Source: Desulfuromonas sp. SDB
Lineage (GTDB): Bacteria > SDB-A
DNA: 10,162 nucleotides
Direction: 5' to 3'
Assembly (NCBI GenBank): GCA_001412365.1
Contig: LKUE01000185.1
Location: 1-10,162, forward strand
The notes under the pieces: model-generated
Told to the model about the DNA's origin: nothing
What the model saw: only the letters and a program-made list of their open reading frames with translations
Database searches by the model: none
Shown here: one piece after another, positions 1 through 7,859 of the stretch
Numbering within the stretch: position 1 is the first letter of the stretch
How the letters are laid out: each line of letters opens with the position of its first letter
Position numbers and translations under genes: made by a program

Positions 1-12
1 AAGTACTGCCAA

Positions 13-30
13 GCTGTTCGATAGAACAGC
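13..30. terminator. possible terminator hairpin of an upstream gene
   Basis: GCTGTTC (13-19) pairs perfectly with GAACAGC (24-30) around the loop GATA. Only CATTTA follows, not a real U-tract. The gene it would serve lies outside the window, so this is a weak call. It could be an ordinary inverted repeat. Confidence 0.25.
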
Positions 31-38
31 CATTTACC

Positions 39-99
39 CACGAATGGACACGAATCACTGCCACACCACACCATCAATACACTAAAGGACACTAATCCC
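39..99. repeat. degenerate ~10-bp-period intergenic repeats
   Basis: Two related units are visible. CACGAAT at 39-45 recurs at 49-55, separated by GGA. CACTAAA at 80-86 and CACTAAT at 90-96 are again separated by GGA. The two units align as CAC-N-AA-N-GGA-CAC-N-AAT-C-N-C, so they look like diverged copies of one element. The style matches simple repeats I recall from intergenic DNA of many uncultivated bacteria, and a sister pattern (CACAGAT) occurs at the right end of this window. Function unknown. Confidence 0.55.
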
Positions 100-251
100 A
101 CCATCCCCACCGGGAGAATAGAAATCGGATGGGCAGGATGAAACCATAACCGGATGCTCACCCTCCGCCCCGGATTATTGACAGGATATAGCCCACCACC
201 CATGGAATAGATAAAAACTGAGACACTGAAATAAATAATTTTGGTTTAGGG

Positions 252-280
252 ATGACAAAAACAGATCAGAGTTTTAAAAT
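252..280 (+). promoter_or_regulatory. candidate promoter of the secreted-protein gene
   Basis: ATGACA (252-257) and TAAAAT (275-280) are separated by 17 nt; each matches the sigma70 consensus at 5 of 6 positions. Transcription would begin near 287, giving a ~30-nt leader. A Bacteroidota-style TAnnTTTG element also occurs at 236-243 (TAATTTTG) but lacks an obvious -33 TTTG partner. AT-rich DNA yields such matches by chance, so the call is tentative. Confidence 0.35.
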
Positions 281-316
281 AATGAAATAATGTAAAATTT
301 AAATTTGGAGGGTGTG

Positions 317-3262
317 ATGTTTAAATCCAAGCTAGTATTTTCGCTGATAATTTTAATTTTTATCTGTGCAAACATTTTTGCAGGAGTGATAAAGGTTATC
401 CCTAGTCCTGACTATCCTTACGGATTGACCTTTGACGGACAGTATCTCTGGGTGGGATGTTCCCACACTAATTCCGCAGATGTGTTGTGGCAGGTGGATA
501 CCGCAGACGGATCGGTAGTAAATACCATCCCTGTTCCCAACAACGGCGGCACTTATTACATTAAAGGTCTTACCTTTGACGGACAGTATCTATGGATTTT
601 TGAAGATTTGCCATCTTCAAGTCATCCCGATAAATTCTACCGGGTTGATCCGGTTTCCGGAACGGTGTTGGATTCTTTTAACAGCCCTGAAAATAATTAC
701 ATTGGGGGAATGACCTGGGTGGATCCGGATATCTGGTTTAGTTTTTATTATCCCTTGGATGGATTGATTAAAGTGGATACATCTGGTAATCCTCTGGACT
801 CTATAATTACTCAAGGGGAACAGCCCATGGGAGTTGCCTATGACGGTCAGTATCTGTGGTGTGCCGAGGATACCGGATTTGGCGCCAGTAAACAGGAGAT
901 CTACCAGTACGATCCGGTAACCGGAAACTACACCGGGACCTTTATCCGGAATCCCACTGCCAGTCCCCGGGATATGACCTGGGACGGTCAGTGTTTCTGG
1001 ATAATCGGCTATTCAGAAAGACTGATATATAAATTTTCCATCACCGGAGGTACTCCCCACATTGTCCTCTCCGACACCCTGATTGACTTTCAGGAAGTGA
1101 TGATCGGAGACACCTATTCTTTAGCCATTCAGGTTGCCAATCAGGGAACGGATACTCTGACTGTTGATTCCCTTGCTTTCAACCAATCAGTATTTTTCTC
1201 GGACAGTGTCAATTTTCCCATTGTAGTGGAAGCTTCCGGCAATTTCACTTTGCCGGTCAGCTTTGCTCCGGTTAATTATGGAGCGGTTACCGGAATAATG
1301 ACCATTTTCAGTAATGACCCTCTTAATTTAATTTCCGAAGTGGATCTAACCGGCACCGGTCTTTACGGGGATACTTCTCTGATCTGTGATCCGGGTTCTG
1401 TAAACTTCGGTTCGGTGTGGGTTGGTCAGGATGGTTCCACCGCCCGGATACTGAAATTGATAAACAGCGGAGGATCAGCAATTTCTATTGACAGTATCAA
1501 GCTTCAGTCAGCTGTATTCAGTTTTGAGTCTCCCTCCATGCCTTTTTCTATAAATCCCAATGAAACCCTGTTAACCCGGGTTTGGTTTGATCCGGTTGAT
1601 CCGGTTTCCTATTCGGATACCTTGAACATTTTCGGAAACAATCTTTTGCTGAATACAGTTCCCCTAGCCGGTGAAGGATTTTCAGATACCTTTGATATCG
1701 GCTATCAGTTCTGGCACTACCAGACTCCGGATAATCCTTTTGGAAGCAATTACGATAAAAAAGTGGAAGGCTTACGGGCGATGGGCGATGTCAACGGGGA
1801 TGGAGTGAAAGATGTGGTTATAAGCACTGAGAACTATCTGACCATCTGCTTAAATGGAGCCAGTTCCGGATATGCTGATACTTTCTGGGTATTCAACACC
1901 GGTGTGGACAACAACAATACCGGATCAATAAGCTTAAATGGTATGTTCTCCGCCCAGAAGGCAATTCAGATTGCCTCCGATCTCAATGGTGACGGAATAT
2001 CTGATGTGGTCATCGCTACAGATGGAGGAAATGAACATGTCTATGCTTTAAACGGTTTAACCGGTGAAGAGCTGTGGTCGTTTGGGGATGATTATGATCC
2101 CTATCTGGGAGGTTTCGGAGCGGTGGATGTTAAAAGGGATTTTAATGCAGATACTATACCCGATGTGCTGGCAGTAGCCAGCAGCAACAGTACCGGAGGA
2201 GGACATAAATCGGTATACTGCTTCAATGGCACCGACGGTGCCATTATCTGGCAGTATCCAATCACGGTGGGAGGATTAGCTTCCGGATATTCAGTGATCT
2301 CCACAAGCGATGTTACCGGAGACAGTGTTCCTGATTGTGTAGCTGGATATGGAGGAGACGGAGTAACTCAATTTGCCCGGGGAATTAACGGAGCTACCGG
2401 AGCTATGATCTGGGAATTTACCGGACCGGTCAACGGAGCTAAGGAACTATTGGAACTGCCCATTACTGACAGTACCCCTGATGTTATAGTTGCCGATTAC
2501 TGGGGGGATATGTGGAGAGTGGACGGGGAAACCGGAGGGCAGATCTGGCATGCCGATGTCAATGGGGGAGTAATTCAAATGAACTTGATCCGGGATATCA
2601 ACGGCAATGGATATGATGACATCTTGATAGCCAGTTTTTCCTCGGGAACCAGTCTTAACTGCCTGGACGGAGGAACCGGGAATTTCCTGGTTAATATCCC
2701 CACCAATGATTACCGGACCTATGGAATTGTATCCCTGGGAGACATTGACGGAGACGGTGTTGATGATTTTACGGGAGGAGATCAATCCGGTCGTTTGTAC
2801 ATCTACTCACCGGGCACTGATTCCATGATCTACACCCAGGATTTTCCCGAAAGAATTACCACCCTGGAAGTACTCAGTTCAATTGACGGAGATAATTATC
2901 CGGAGATTCTGGTGGGACTGGATAACGGATATGTTTCCTGCATTTCCACCAATTTATCCGGAGTGGGAGTGGAAGAGTTACATCCGGTGACCGAGGGTCA
3001 ATTCAGACTTTTGGGCAACTTTCCCGATCCGTTCATCTCCAACACCCAGATCAGATTTGTCCTGGGAAGCTCCGATCAGGTCACCGTTAAGATTTACAAT
3101 ACCGCCGGACAGCTGGTACTCACTCCGGTTGATAGAAAGCAGTATTCAGCAGGATTACACCAAATTGATATCGACTGTGAGTTTCTCAGTTCAGGAGTTT
3201 ACTTCTACCGGTTGATTACTTCAAATCAAAGCAGTCATGACCGATTGTTGATTGTGCGGTAG
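317..3262 (+). CDS. large exported beta-propeller/FG-GAP protein with T9SS sorting domain
   Basis: This is a predicted secreted or surface-attached protein of about 981 residues, exported by Sec and then by the type IX secretion system. I chose ATG at 317 because GGAGGG (307-312) lies 4 nt upstream; the in-frame TTG at 305 lies upstream of that site. Residues 1-22 form a signal peptide (MFKSK, hydrophobic core, cleavage near IFA/G). Four repeats of the type G-L-T-F-D-G-Q-Y-L-W (near 35, 83, 171 and 218) suggest a beta-propeller. Residues ~248-345 and ~355-455 look like two Ig-like choice-of-anchor-D (ASPM/SPD-2/Hydin) domains. Residues ~490-870 carry FG-GAP/VCBS-like loops such as DVNGDGVKD, DLNGDGISD, DINGNGYDD and DIDGDGVDD, mixed with PQQ-like ALNGLTGEELW units; these probably bind calcium. 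The last ~85 residues are a Por-type C-terminal domain (FPDPF, KIYNTAGQ, AGLH, SGVYFYRL). Its ligand is unknown; adhesion or glycan binding is plausible. It is convergent with the mrfB gene and appears monocistronic. Confidence 0.9.
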   Translation: MFKSKLVFSLIILIFICANIFAGVIKVIPSPDYPYGLTFDGQYLWVGCSHTNSADVLWQVDTADGSVVNTIPVPNNGGTYYIKGLTFDGQYLWIFEDLPSSSHPDKFYRVDPVSGTVLDSFNSPENNYIGGMTWVDPDIWFSFYYPLDGLIKVDTSGNPLDSIITQGEQPMGVAYDGQYLWCAEDTGFGASKQEIYQYDPVTGNYTGTFIRNPTASPRDMTWDGQCFWIIGYSERLIYKFSITGGTPHIVLSDTLIDFQEVMIGDTYSLAIQVANQGTDTLTVDSLAFNQSVFFSDSVNFPIVVEASGNFTLPVSFAPVNYGAVTGIMTIFSNDPLNLISEVDLTGTGLYGDTSLICDPGSVNFGSVWVGQDGSTARILKLINSGGSAISIDSIKLQSAVFSFESPSMPFSINPNETLLTRVWFDPVDPVSYSDTLNIFGNNLLLNTVPLAGEGFSDTFDIGYQFWHYQTPDNPFGSNYDKKVEGLRAMGDVNGDGVKDVVISTENYLTICLNGASSGYADTFWVFNTGVDNNNTGSISLNGMFSAQKAIQIASDLNGDGISDVVIATDGGNEHVYALNGLTGEELWSFGDDYDPYLGGFGAVDVKRDFNADTIPDVLAVASSNSTGGGHKSVYCFNGTDGAIIWQYPITVGGLASGYSVISTSDVTGDSVPDCVAGYGGDGVTQFARGINGATGAMIWEFTGPVNGAKELLELPITDSTPDVIVADYWGDMWRVDGETGGQIWHADVNGGVIQMNLIRDINGNGYDDILIASFSSGTSLNCLDGGTGNFLVNIPTNDYRTYGIVSLGDIDGDGVDDFTGGDQSGRLYIYSPGTDSMIYTQDFPERITTLEVLSSIDGDNYPEILVGLDNGYVSCISTNLSGVGVEELHPVTEGQFRLLGNFPDPFISNTQIRFVLGSSDQVTVKIYNTAGQLVLTPVDRKQYSAGLHQIDIDCEFLSSGVYFYRLITSNQSSHDRLLIVR

Positions 3263-3270
3263 ATTAAAGG

Positions 3271-3306
3271 ATGATGAGTAGTCTGCACATGCAGATTACT
3301 CATCAT
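3271..3306. terminator. strong hairpin between convergent genes, probable bidirectional terminator
   Basis: The 16-nt arm at 3271-3286 (ATGATGAGTAGTCTGC) pairs with 3291-3306 around the loop ACAT, with one mismatch that is a G-U wobble in the plus-strand RNA. It begins 8 nt after the stop codon of the secreted-protein gene and includes the stop and last codons of mrfB on the other strand. Neither side has a good U-tract: TTGCTGG follows on plus, CCTTTAAT on minus. Shared termination is the simplest reading; a 3'-end stability element is the alternative. Confidence 0.5.
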
Positions 3307-4447
3307 TTGCTGGAAAATTTATATTTTTATTGACTTTTCTCAACAGACGTCTTTTGCGGTGAATGATTTCAGATCTGAAATCATCAGTTAATGGAATTTT
3401 CCAATTCAGAACCGAGTTCACTATTTCCAGAGCATGAGTATAATTTCTGAATAGATGTTCGTAATATTTTGCAAGTTCCACTGCTGCAAACAGGCTTTTA
3501 TTAGCGTACATTTTATTCCAGATTTTTAAAGCTTGATCCCACTGACCTGATTTTTTAAATTGAAGGCTTAACAGTTTACCTGCTTGAAAATCCCCCTGCC
3601 TGAAAGCACAATCCAGAATATCCATCCCCTGTAAATCGTTGCAATCTATTAGATACTGGCCCAGCTTGAGTTGATCCACTTTGCCGGGATGGTAAGATTT
3701 GATAAGAGGCTCCGCCAGTATTTGAGAAATATTTTCAAATAACAATACCAGGGATAAAATATCCTGATAATTATGATCAAACACTTTGATCAGATCATCA
3801 ATATAACCGGTTCTCAGATAATGATGATAAACTTCGGGGATTTGATAGCCGGGAATGTCGTCAGTTCTGGTTATATTGAGAACATGCCTTTCTATGTCGG
3901 TTAAACTGCAGCTGCCCAGAATCCTTTTCCACAACCTCCGGCAGTGGTGAAGCAGGTCAATTTGCACAGGAAAACTTATATTTTTCCCATTGAGTAAAAA
4001 CCGGTTAGTCAGAACATGGCAGTCATAGCATTTCCCGTTGTAGGATACGTAAATTTTATCAGGAAGCAATATATCACTCAGATAATTTATAAATTCGGGT
4101 TCGGAAGGATAATCGGAAACAAACAGCTGTTTTACATGCAGATTACCTTCAGACCAAAAGGCAAAACCCAGCAAAAATACAAATGTTCCCGCTCCACCGG
4201 ATAAACCGGTGGTCTCGGTGTCAAAGAATATCAAATCCTCTAATTTAGCTCCGGAAGGCAGCAGCATTGATTGAAGGGAGTTAGTCAAGTTTAATTCCAC
4301 AATTTGGGTAAACTGGAATAATCCGGATTGAATATTTTCCCAGGAGGGATGATTGAATTTAACTTTATTTTTTACGGAAAAGGGATGTTTAGGCTGATGG
4401 AATTTAAGAAAACTATTAAATCTGCTCTCAGAATTCTTGGCATTCAT
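3296..4447 (-). CDS. mrfB: MrfB (YprB)-like DEDDh 3'-5' exonuclease with TPR-like tail
   Basis: This is a 383-residue ribonuclease-H-like exonuclease, the partner of the MrfA helicase. In Bacillus subtilis MrfA and MrfB (YprA/YprB) act in a pathway that repairs mitomycin C damage independently of UvrABC. The catalytic pattern is visible: motif I FFDTETTGLSGGAGTF (D76, E78), motif II YNGKCYDCHVL (D142), motif III HNYQDILSL (H225, D229), which gives a DEDDh set. Residues ~285-350 contain helical TPR-like units (GQWDQALKIW, NYTHALEIV). The start ATG overlaps the mrfA stop as ATGA (4447-4444). I see no Shine-Dalgarno site, so translation is probably coupled to mrfA. The length is close to that of the Bacillus protein. 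It is the last gene of the operon, and its stop codon lies inside the shared hairpin. Family assignment is firm; the substrate is carried over from Bacillus. Confidence 0.88.
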   Translation of the reverse strand: MNAKNSESRFNSFLKFHQPKHPFSVKNKVKFNHPSWENIQSGLFQFTQIVELNLTNSLQSMLLPSGAKLEDLIFFDTETTGLSGGAGTFVFLLGFAFWSEGNLHVKQLFVSDYPSEPEFINYLSDILLPDKIYVSYNGKCYDCHVLTNRFLLNGKNISFPVQIDLLHHCRRLWKRILGSCSLTDIERHVLNITRTDDIPGYQIPEVYHHYLRTGYIDDLIKVFDHNYQDILSLVLLFENISQILAEPLIKSYHPGKVDQLKLGQYLIDCNDLQGMDILDCAFRQGDFQAGKLLSLQFKKSGQWDQALKIWNKMYANKSLFAAVELAKYYEHLFRNYTHALEIVNSVLNWKIPLTDDFRSEIIHRKRRLLRKVNKNINFPANDE

Positions 4448-6768
4448 GGCTGAATTTGTTGAATTGAACTGAACCAGGACTGCATAAATTCAGAAATAAT
4501 AGTTTTTGGATTAGTTTTTTCATCTATATCCAGATCAGCTAACTCCTCCATAGGTCCCAGACAGGACGGACAACTGTACTCGCAAGGACATTGATTGACC
4601 AAATCAAGACATCCCTGGAGTATTTTTTCCACCTGTTGGGCAAATCCTTCGGCAATGCCGGTACCTCCGGGATAAGTGTCGTATATATATACTGCTGGAT
4701 GGTCGAAATGAGGATCTTTTAATCTCTCCGACAAACCCATATCCTGACGGTCGCACAATAAAAACAAGGGAGCTACATTTTCAATTAAGTTGCCGATTCT
4801 GCGAATGATAATTTCCCGGTGGAGAGGTTTCAACTGATCGAATATTTTTCCTCCTGTAGTATGAGGGTTAAATACTAAGGCAATAGCCCGGGTATCCATT
4901 TCTTCAGAGGGCAAGTTAATATCTCCGTAGCCGATATTTTCATGGGTGTAGAATTTTATTTTTTTATATTTGGTTACCTCATTCCGGACCAGTACGTCTC
5001 CTATGAACAATTCAATTCCCGATTTTAATTCAATTGAGTCAATTTGCAGTACCTTGATATCCGTCTTTACAATTGAATCAGTGTAGTAGTTGGAATTACT
5101 CTCCTCCACCAGACATTTGAGATTGGCTGTATCCAGCATCCTGACAATGTATTGCTCGCTTTGATGCAGATACACTGCTCCCTGGTACAGCATCATCTTG
5201 GCGGAAGGACGGTCCATTTCCCCGATGATTTCATTTTTTCCCTGGGTGGTGTTTACAATAACCACGTTTTCCGGAGTGGCGGTGCGTAAGGAGATTTTCT
5301 CCGCAGGATAGGATTGATCTGCCCAAAACCATTTTTCTCCGGTGTAGCGGAGTAACCCAATCTCTTCCAGATAGTTCAGCATTTGATGGTAGTGGTCACG
5401 GTAAAAAGGTTCTTCGGTGCTAACTGGTATTTCAAATGCGGCGCATTTTAAATGATCCAGCAAAATGTAGATGTTGTCCGGATCAATCCATCCTGATTCC
5501 GGGGATTTACCGAAGAAGTATTCAGGATGATTGATCATATATTGATCCAGGGGGGAGGAGGAGGCGATCAATATCGAAACGGAGATATCGGTGCTGCGAC
5601 CTGCTCTTCCCGCCTGCTGCCAGGTGGAGGCAATACTTCCCGGATAGCCAGCCATTACCGATACATCTAACCCTCCGATGTCAATCCCCAGTTCCAAGGC
5701 ATTGGTGGAAACCACCCCGACTATAGAACTTTCCCGGAGCCCCTTTTCAATAGCCCTTCTCTGATTGGGAAGATAACCTCCCCGGTAAGATGCAATTTTT
5801 TTATCATGTCCGGTGGTGTGAATATTTTCCATGCTTTTTTTGATGTAGCTGGCAATTACCTCGGTGCGTAAGCGGGACCGGGCGAAGATAATAGTTTTAA
5901 TTCCCCGGGTGAGAAATTTCAGGGCAATCCTCTGGGCTTGTTTAACCACACTTCTGCGGATACCCTGCACCGGATCTACCAGGGGAGGATTGTACAATAT
6001 AAAATGTCTTTCCCCCCGGGAGGCTCCGTTGTCATCAATCAGTTCAATTTCCCGTTCAATTAATCTCTCCGCCAGCTGCTGAGGATTCCCGATGGTGGCG
6101 GAGCAGCAGATAAAGACCGGTTGGGACTGGTAAAACTGAGTTATTCTGGATAATCTTCTAATCAAGTTAGTCATATGGGATCCGAAAATACCCCGGTAGG
6201 TGTGTATTTCATCAATAACAATGAATCTCAGAGAGCTGAACACTTTTATCCATTTAGGGTGGTTGGGCAGAATTCCAGTATGCAGCATATCCGGATTGGT
6301 GATTATTATTCGTCCCTGTTCCCTCACTGAAACCCGGATTGATCCGGGGGTGTCCCCATCATAGGTGTAAATTTTAAGGGGCAGATTGCCCCCCTGTACA
6401 ATTTCATTTAATTCCGACTGCTGGTCCTGGGCTAGTGCTTTAGTGGGGAAGAGATAAAGTGCTTTGGCCTGGGTGTCTTCCAGCAAGGTTTGTAAAACCG
6501 GCAAATTATACCCCCAGGTTTTACCGGAAGCAGTAGGGGTAACCTGAACCACTGATTTACCCATCCGGGCACACTGGTAAGTTTTCAACTGATGGGAGTA
6601 CAGCTGATTTATTCCCCTGTGGTGCAGAGAGTTTATCAATTGTTCATCCAGATCAGAGGGAAAATCAACAAGCTGTGCTTTTCGGGGAGGAATTTTCTCC
6701 CAGTGGGTAACATTGGCTAAAAACTTCTTATCTGATTCCAGCTGTTTTATTAACTCATTTAAGTTCAT
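4444..6768 (-). CDS. mrfA: MrfA (YprA)-like DEAH-box helicase with DUF1998 domain
   Basis: This is a cytoplasmic superfamily 2 DNA helicase of 774 residues, orthologous by architecture and gene order to B. subtilis MrfA, which unwinds DNA 3'-5' and works with the MrfB nuclease in repair of mitomycin-type lesions. Motifs in order: LYSHQ (56-60), Walker A TPTASGKT (77-84), FPTKALAQDQ (107-116), TNPDMLH (157-163), DEIH (186-189), CSATIGNP (222-229), STNALELGIDIG (354-365) and QQAGRAGR (384-391). The C-terminal part is a DUF1998 region ending in a CxCxxxCxxC cluster (C727, C729, C733, C736), the four-cysteine, metal-binding signature of this family. The start ATG follows the radical SAM stop by one base (TGA-A-ATG), and no clear Shine-Dalgarno site is visible, implying translational coupling. 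DUF1998 helicases also occur in DISARM defence, but the mrfB neighbour and the absence of DISARM methylase or PLD genes favour MrfA. Confidence 0.92.
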   Translation of the reverse strand: MNLNELIKQLESDKKFLANVTHWEKIPPRKAQLVDFPSDLDEQLINSLHHRGINQLYSHQLKTYQCARMGKSVVQVTPTASGKTWGYNLPVLQTLLEDTQAKALYLFPTKALAQDQQSELNEIVQGGNLPLKIYTYDGDTPGSIRVSVREQGRIIITNPDMLHTGILPNHPKWIKVFSSLRFIVIDEIHTYRGIFGSHMTNLIRRLSRITQFYQSQPVFICCSATIGNPQQLAERLIEREIELIDDNGASRGERHFILYNPPLVDPVQGIRRSVVKQAQRIALKFLTRGIKTIIFARSRLRTEVIASYIKKSMENIHTTGHDKKIASYRGGYLPNQRRAIEKGLRESSIVGVVSTNALELGIDIGGLDVSVMAGYPGSIASTWQQAGRAGRSTDISVSILIASSSPLDQYMINHPEYFFGKSPESGWIDPDNIYILLDHLKCAAFEIPVSTEEPFYRDHYHQMLNYLEEIGLLRYTGEKWFWADQSYPAEKISLRTATPENVVIVNTTQGKNEIIGEMDRPSAKMMLYQGAVYLHQSEQYIVRMLDTANLKCLVEESNSNYYTDSIVKTDIKVLQIDSIELKSGIELFIGDVLVRNEVTKYKKIKFYTHENIGYGDINLPSEEMDTRAIALVFNPHTTGGKIFDQLKPLHREIIIRRIGNLIENVAPLFLLCDRQDMGLSERLKDPHFDHPAVYIYDTYPGGTGIAEGFAQQVEKILQGCLDLVNQCPCEYSCPSCLGPMEELADLDIDEKTNPKTIISEFMQSWFSSIQQIQP

Positions 6769-6769
6769 T

Positions 6770-7843
6770 TCAGTTTTCAGCTAAATCTTTTCTCATGTAA
6801 CAAAAATAAGGTTGATCATTGTTTAAATTCCAAAGATGTATTGATCCTCCCTGACATTTTAATCGGAATGGGCATTCAGCACAAATTTTATGATCAATCC
6901 AACTTCGGTCCCGGTAAGTTTTAAATTTGTTGTTCCAGATTTCTACAAAATTATCATGGAGGATATTGCCCTGGTAAAAGCTGGGATGATTGTTGGGACA
7001 GCCGGTGATATTTCCGTCGCATAAAATGGAGGCGATGTTGATTCCCGACCGGCAGAAAAAAGGTTGATCTCTGACTTGCCGGTCGAAATTATAGGGAAAC
7101 CATCCTTCACAGCTAGTGCTGATTCTTAGACCTTTTTTCCGATATTTGCTTCGGTTTGTGGCAATCCACTTGAGCATATCCCAAGTTTGATCATAACTTA
7201 ACAGTAAGTCCGGATTATTATGAGCCCTGCCCAGAGGAAAAATTCTGAACAACCTCCAGTATTCAATTTTATATTCCAGCAGAATATCAGCAATTTCATT
7301 TAAATGATTTATATTTTTAGGATAAACACAAGTTACTACATCTTTAACCGGTATCTCCGCTTTATTGACCAAGTCTAAAGCTTTAGTTACCTGGTCAAAT
7401 GCAGTGAGGTTGTTTCTCAGATAATTATGGGCATGTTCAGTGCCGTCTAAGCTCAAGGTGAGAGAGTAGATTTTATATTTCAACAGTTCAGCCAGCATCT
7501 CTGCATTTAGTCTCATTCCGTTGGTAACCATACCCCATCTAAGCTTTTGGCGGTGGATATGTGATATTACCGTTATCAGCTGAGGATAGATTAAAGGTTC
7601 TCCTCCGGTTAAAACAAAAACCAGCTGGTCAGAAAAGTTTTCACTTATATAGGTTATTATTTTAAGCCAGCTGGCAGTGGTAAGTTGGGGAATATTGATT
7701 TCCGATTTGCAGTCTGAACCGCAGTGCAGACAGTTTAAATTGCATTTCCGGGTTAATTCCAGGAACACATAATTTAAATTATGCTGGTTTAATTCAATTT
7801 TCTTGTACAGCTGGAATGCAGCTGATCGGATAGTATTTAACAA
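6770..7843 (-). CDS. radical SAM/SPASM enzyme of the rSAM/lipoprotein type
   Basis: This is a 357-residue radical SAM enzyme with an additional-cluster (SPASM/twitch) domain. The SAM-binding [4Fe-4S] motif is C34-x3-C38-x2-C41 within TRKCNLNCLHCGSDC, followed by GGEP (80-83). The C-terminal domain has C264, C275, C282 and the C321-x2-C324-x5-C330 series with C348 further on, typical auxiliary-cluster ligands in peptide- or protein-modifying members such as PqqE and AnSME. The sequence around CGSDC and the adjacent lipoprotein match what I recall of the Bacteroidales rSAM/lipoprotein system (TIGR04133/TIGR04134), in which the enzyme is presumed, but not shown, to modify its lipoprotein. The start is uncertain: an in-frame TGA lies 3 nt upstream of TTG 7843, and there is no clear Shine-Dalgarno site, so TTG is the only conventional start ahead of the conserved core except GTG at codon 25. 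The lipoprotein stop is 16 nt upstream and mrfA begins 1 nt downstream. Confidence 0.85.
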   Translation of the reverse strand: MLNTIRSAAFQLYKKIELNQHNLNYVFLELTRKCNLNCLHCGSDCKSEINIPQLTTASWLKIITYISENFSDQLVFVLTGGEPLIYPQLITVISHIHRQKLRWGMVTNGMRLNAEMLAELLKYKIYSLTLSLDGTEHAHNYLRNNLTAFDQVTKALDLVNKAEIPVKDVVTCVYPKNINHLNEIADILLEYKIEYWRLFRIFPLGRAHNNPDLLLSYDQTWDMLKWIATNRSKYRKKGLRISTSCEGWFPYNFDRQVRDQPFFCRSGINIASILCDGNITGCPNNHPSFYQGNILHDNFVEIWNNKFKTYRDRSWIDHKICAECPFRLKCQGGSIHLWNLNNDQPYFCYMRKDLAEN

Positions 7844-7859
7844 AGTTCAGTTGTTTTGG

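Larger units (their letters stand above)
1..316. other. non-coding region with degenerate short repeats and a promoter
   Basis: I see no convincing gene here. From left to right it holds a small hairpin (13-30), two related 10-bp-period repeat units (39-58 and 80-99), a C-rich stretch, GGAT-containing segments (126-144 and 171-191) resembling another simple intergenic repeat style, and an AT-rich leader (about 200-316) with a candidate promoter and the Shine-Dalgarno site of the large secreted protein. No tRNA or other structured RNA is recognisable. Confidence 0.6.

Noticed and set aside
39-99. CRISPR array
   Set aside because: The repeat cores are about 7 bp with 3-bp gaps; there are no 25-40 bp repeats with unique spacers, and no cas genes are present.
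305-316. Upstream TTG start for the large secreted protein
   Set aside because: It would put the Shine-Dalgarno GGAGGG inside the coding region; ATG 317 has that site at proper distance and gives a clean signal peptide.
317-382. Lipoprotein signal in the large secreted protein (Cys17)
   Set aside because: The residues before the cysteine (IFI) do not form a lipobox; a small residue is needed at the preceding position.
2447-2785. 112-codon open frame on the minus strand inside the secreted-protein gene
   Set aside because: It lies wholly opposite a well-supported coding region, has no recognisable domain, and reflects the repetitive codon pattern of the FG-GAP array. Shorter open frames at 617-814, 2101-2304, 4016-4204 and 5864-6082 are rejected for the same reason.
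4444-6768. DISARM-type defence helicase
   Set aside because: DUF1998 helicases occur in DISARM, but the neighbouring DEDDh nuclease with ATGA overlap is the MrfAB signature, and no methylase or phospholipase-D gene is nearby.
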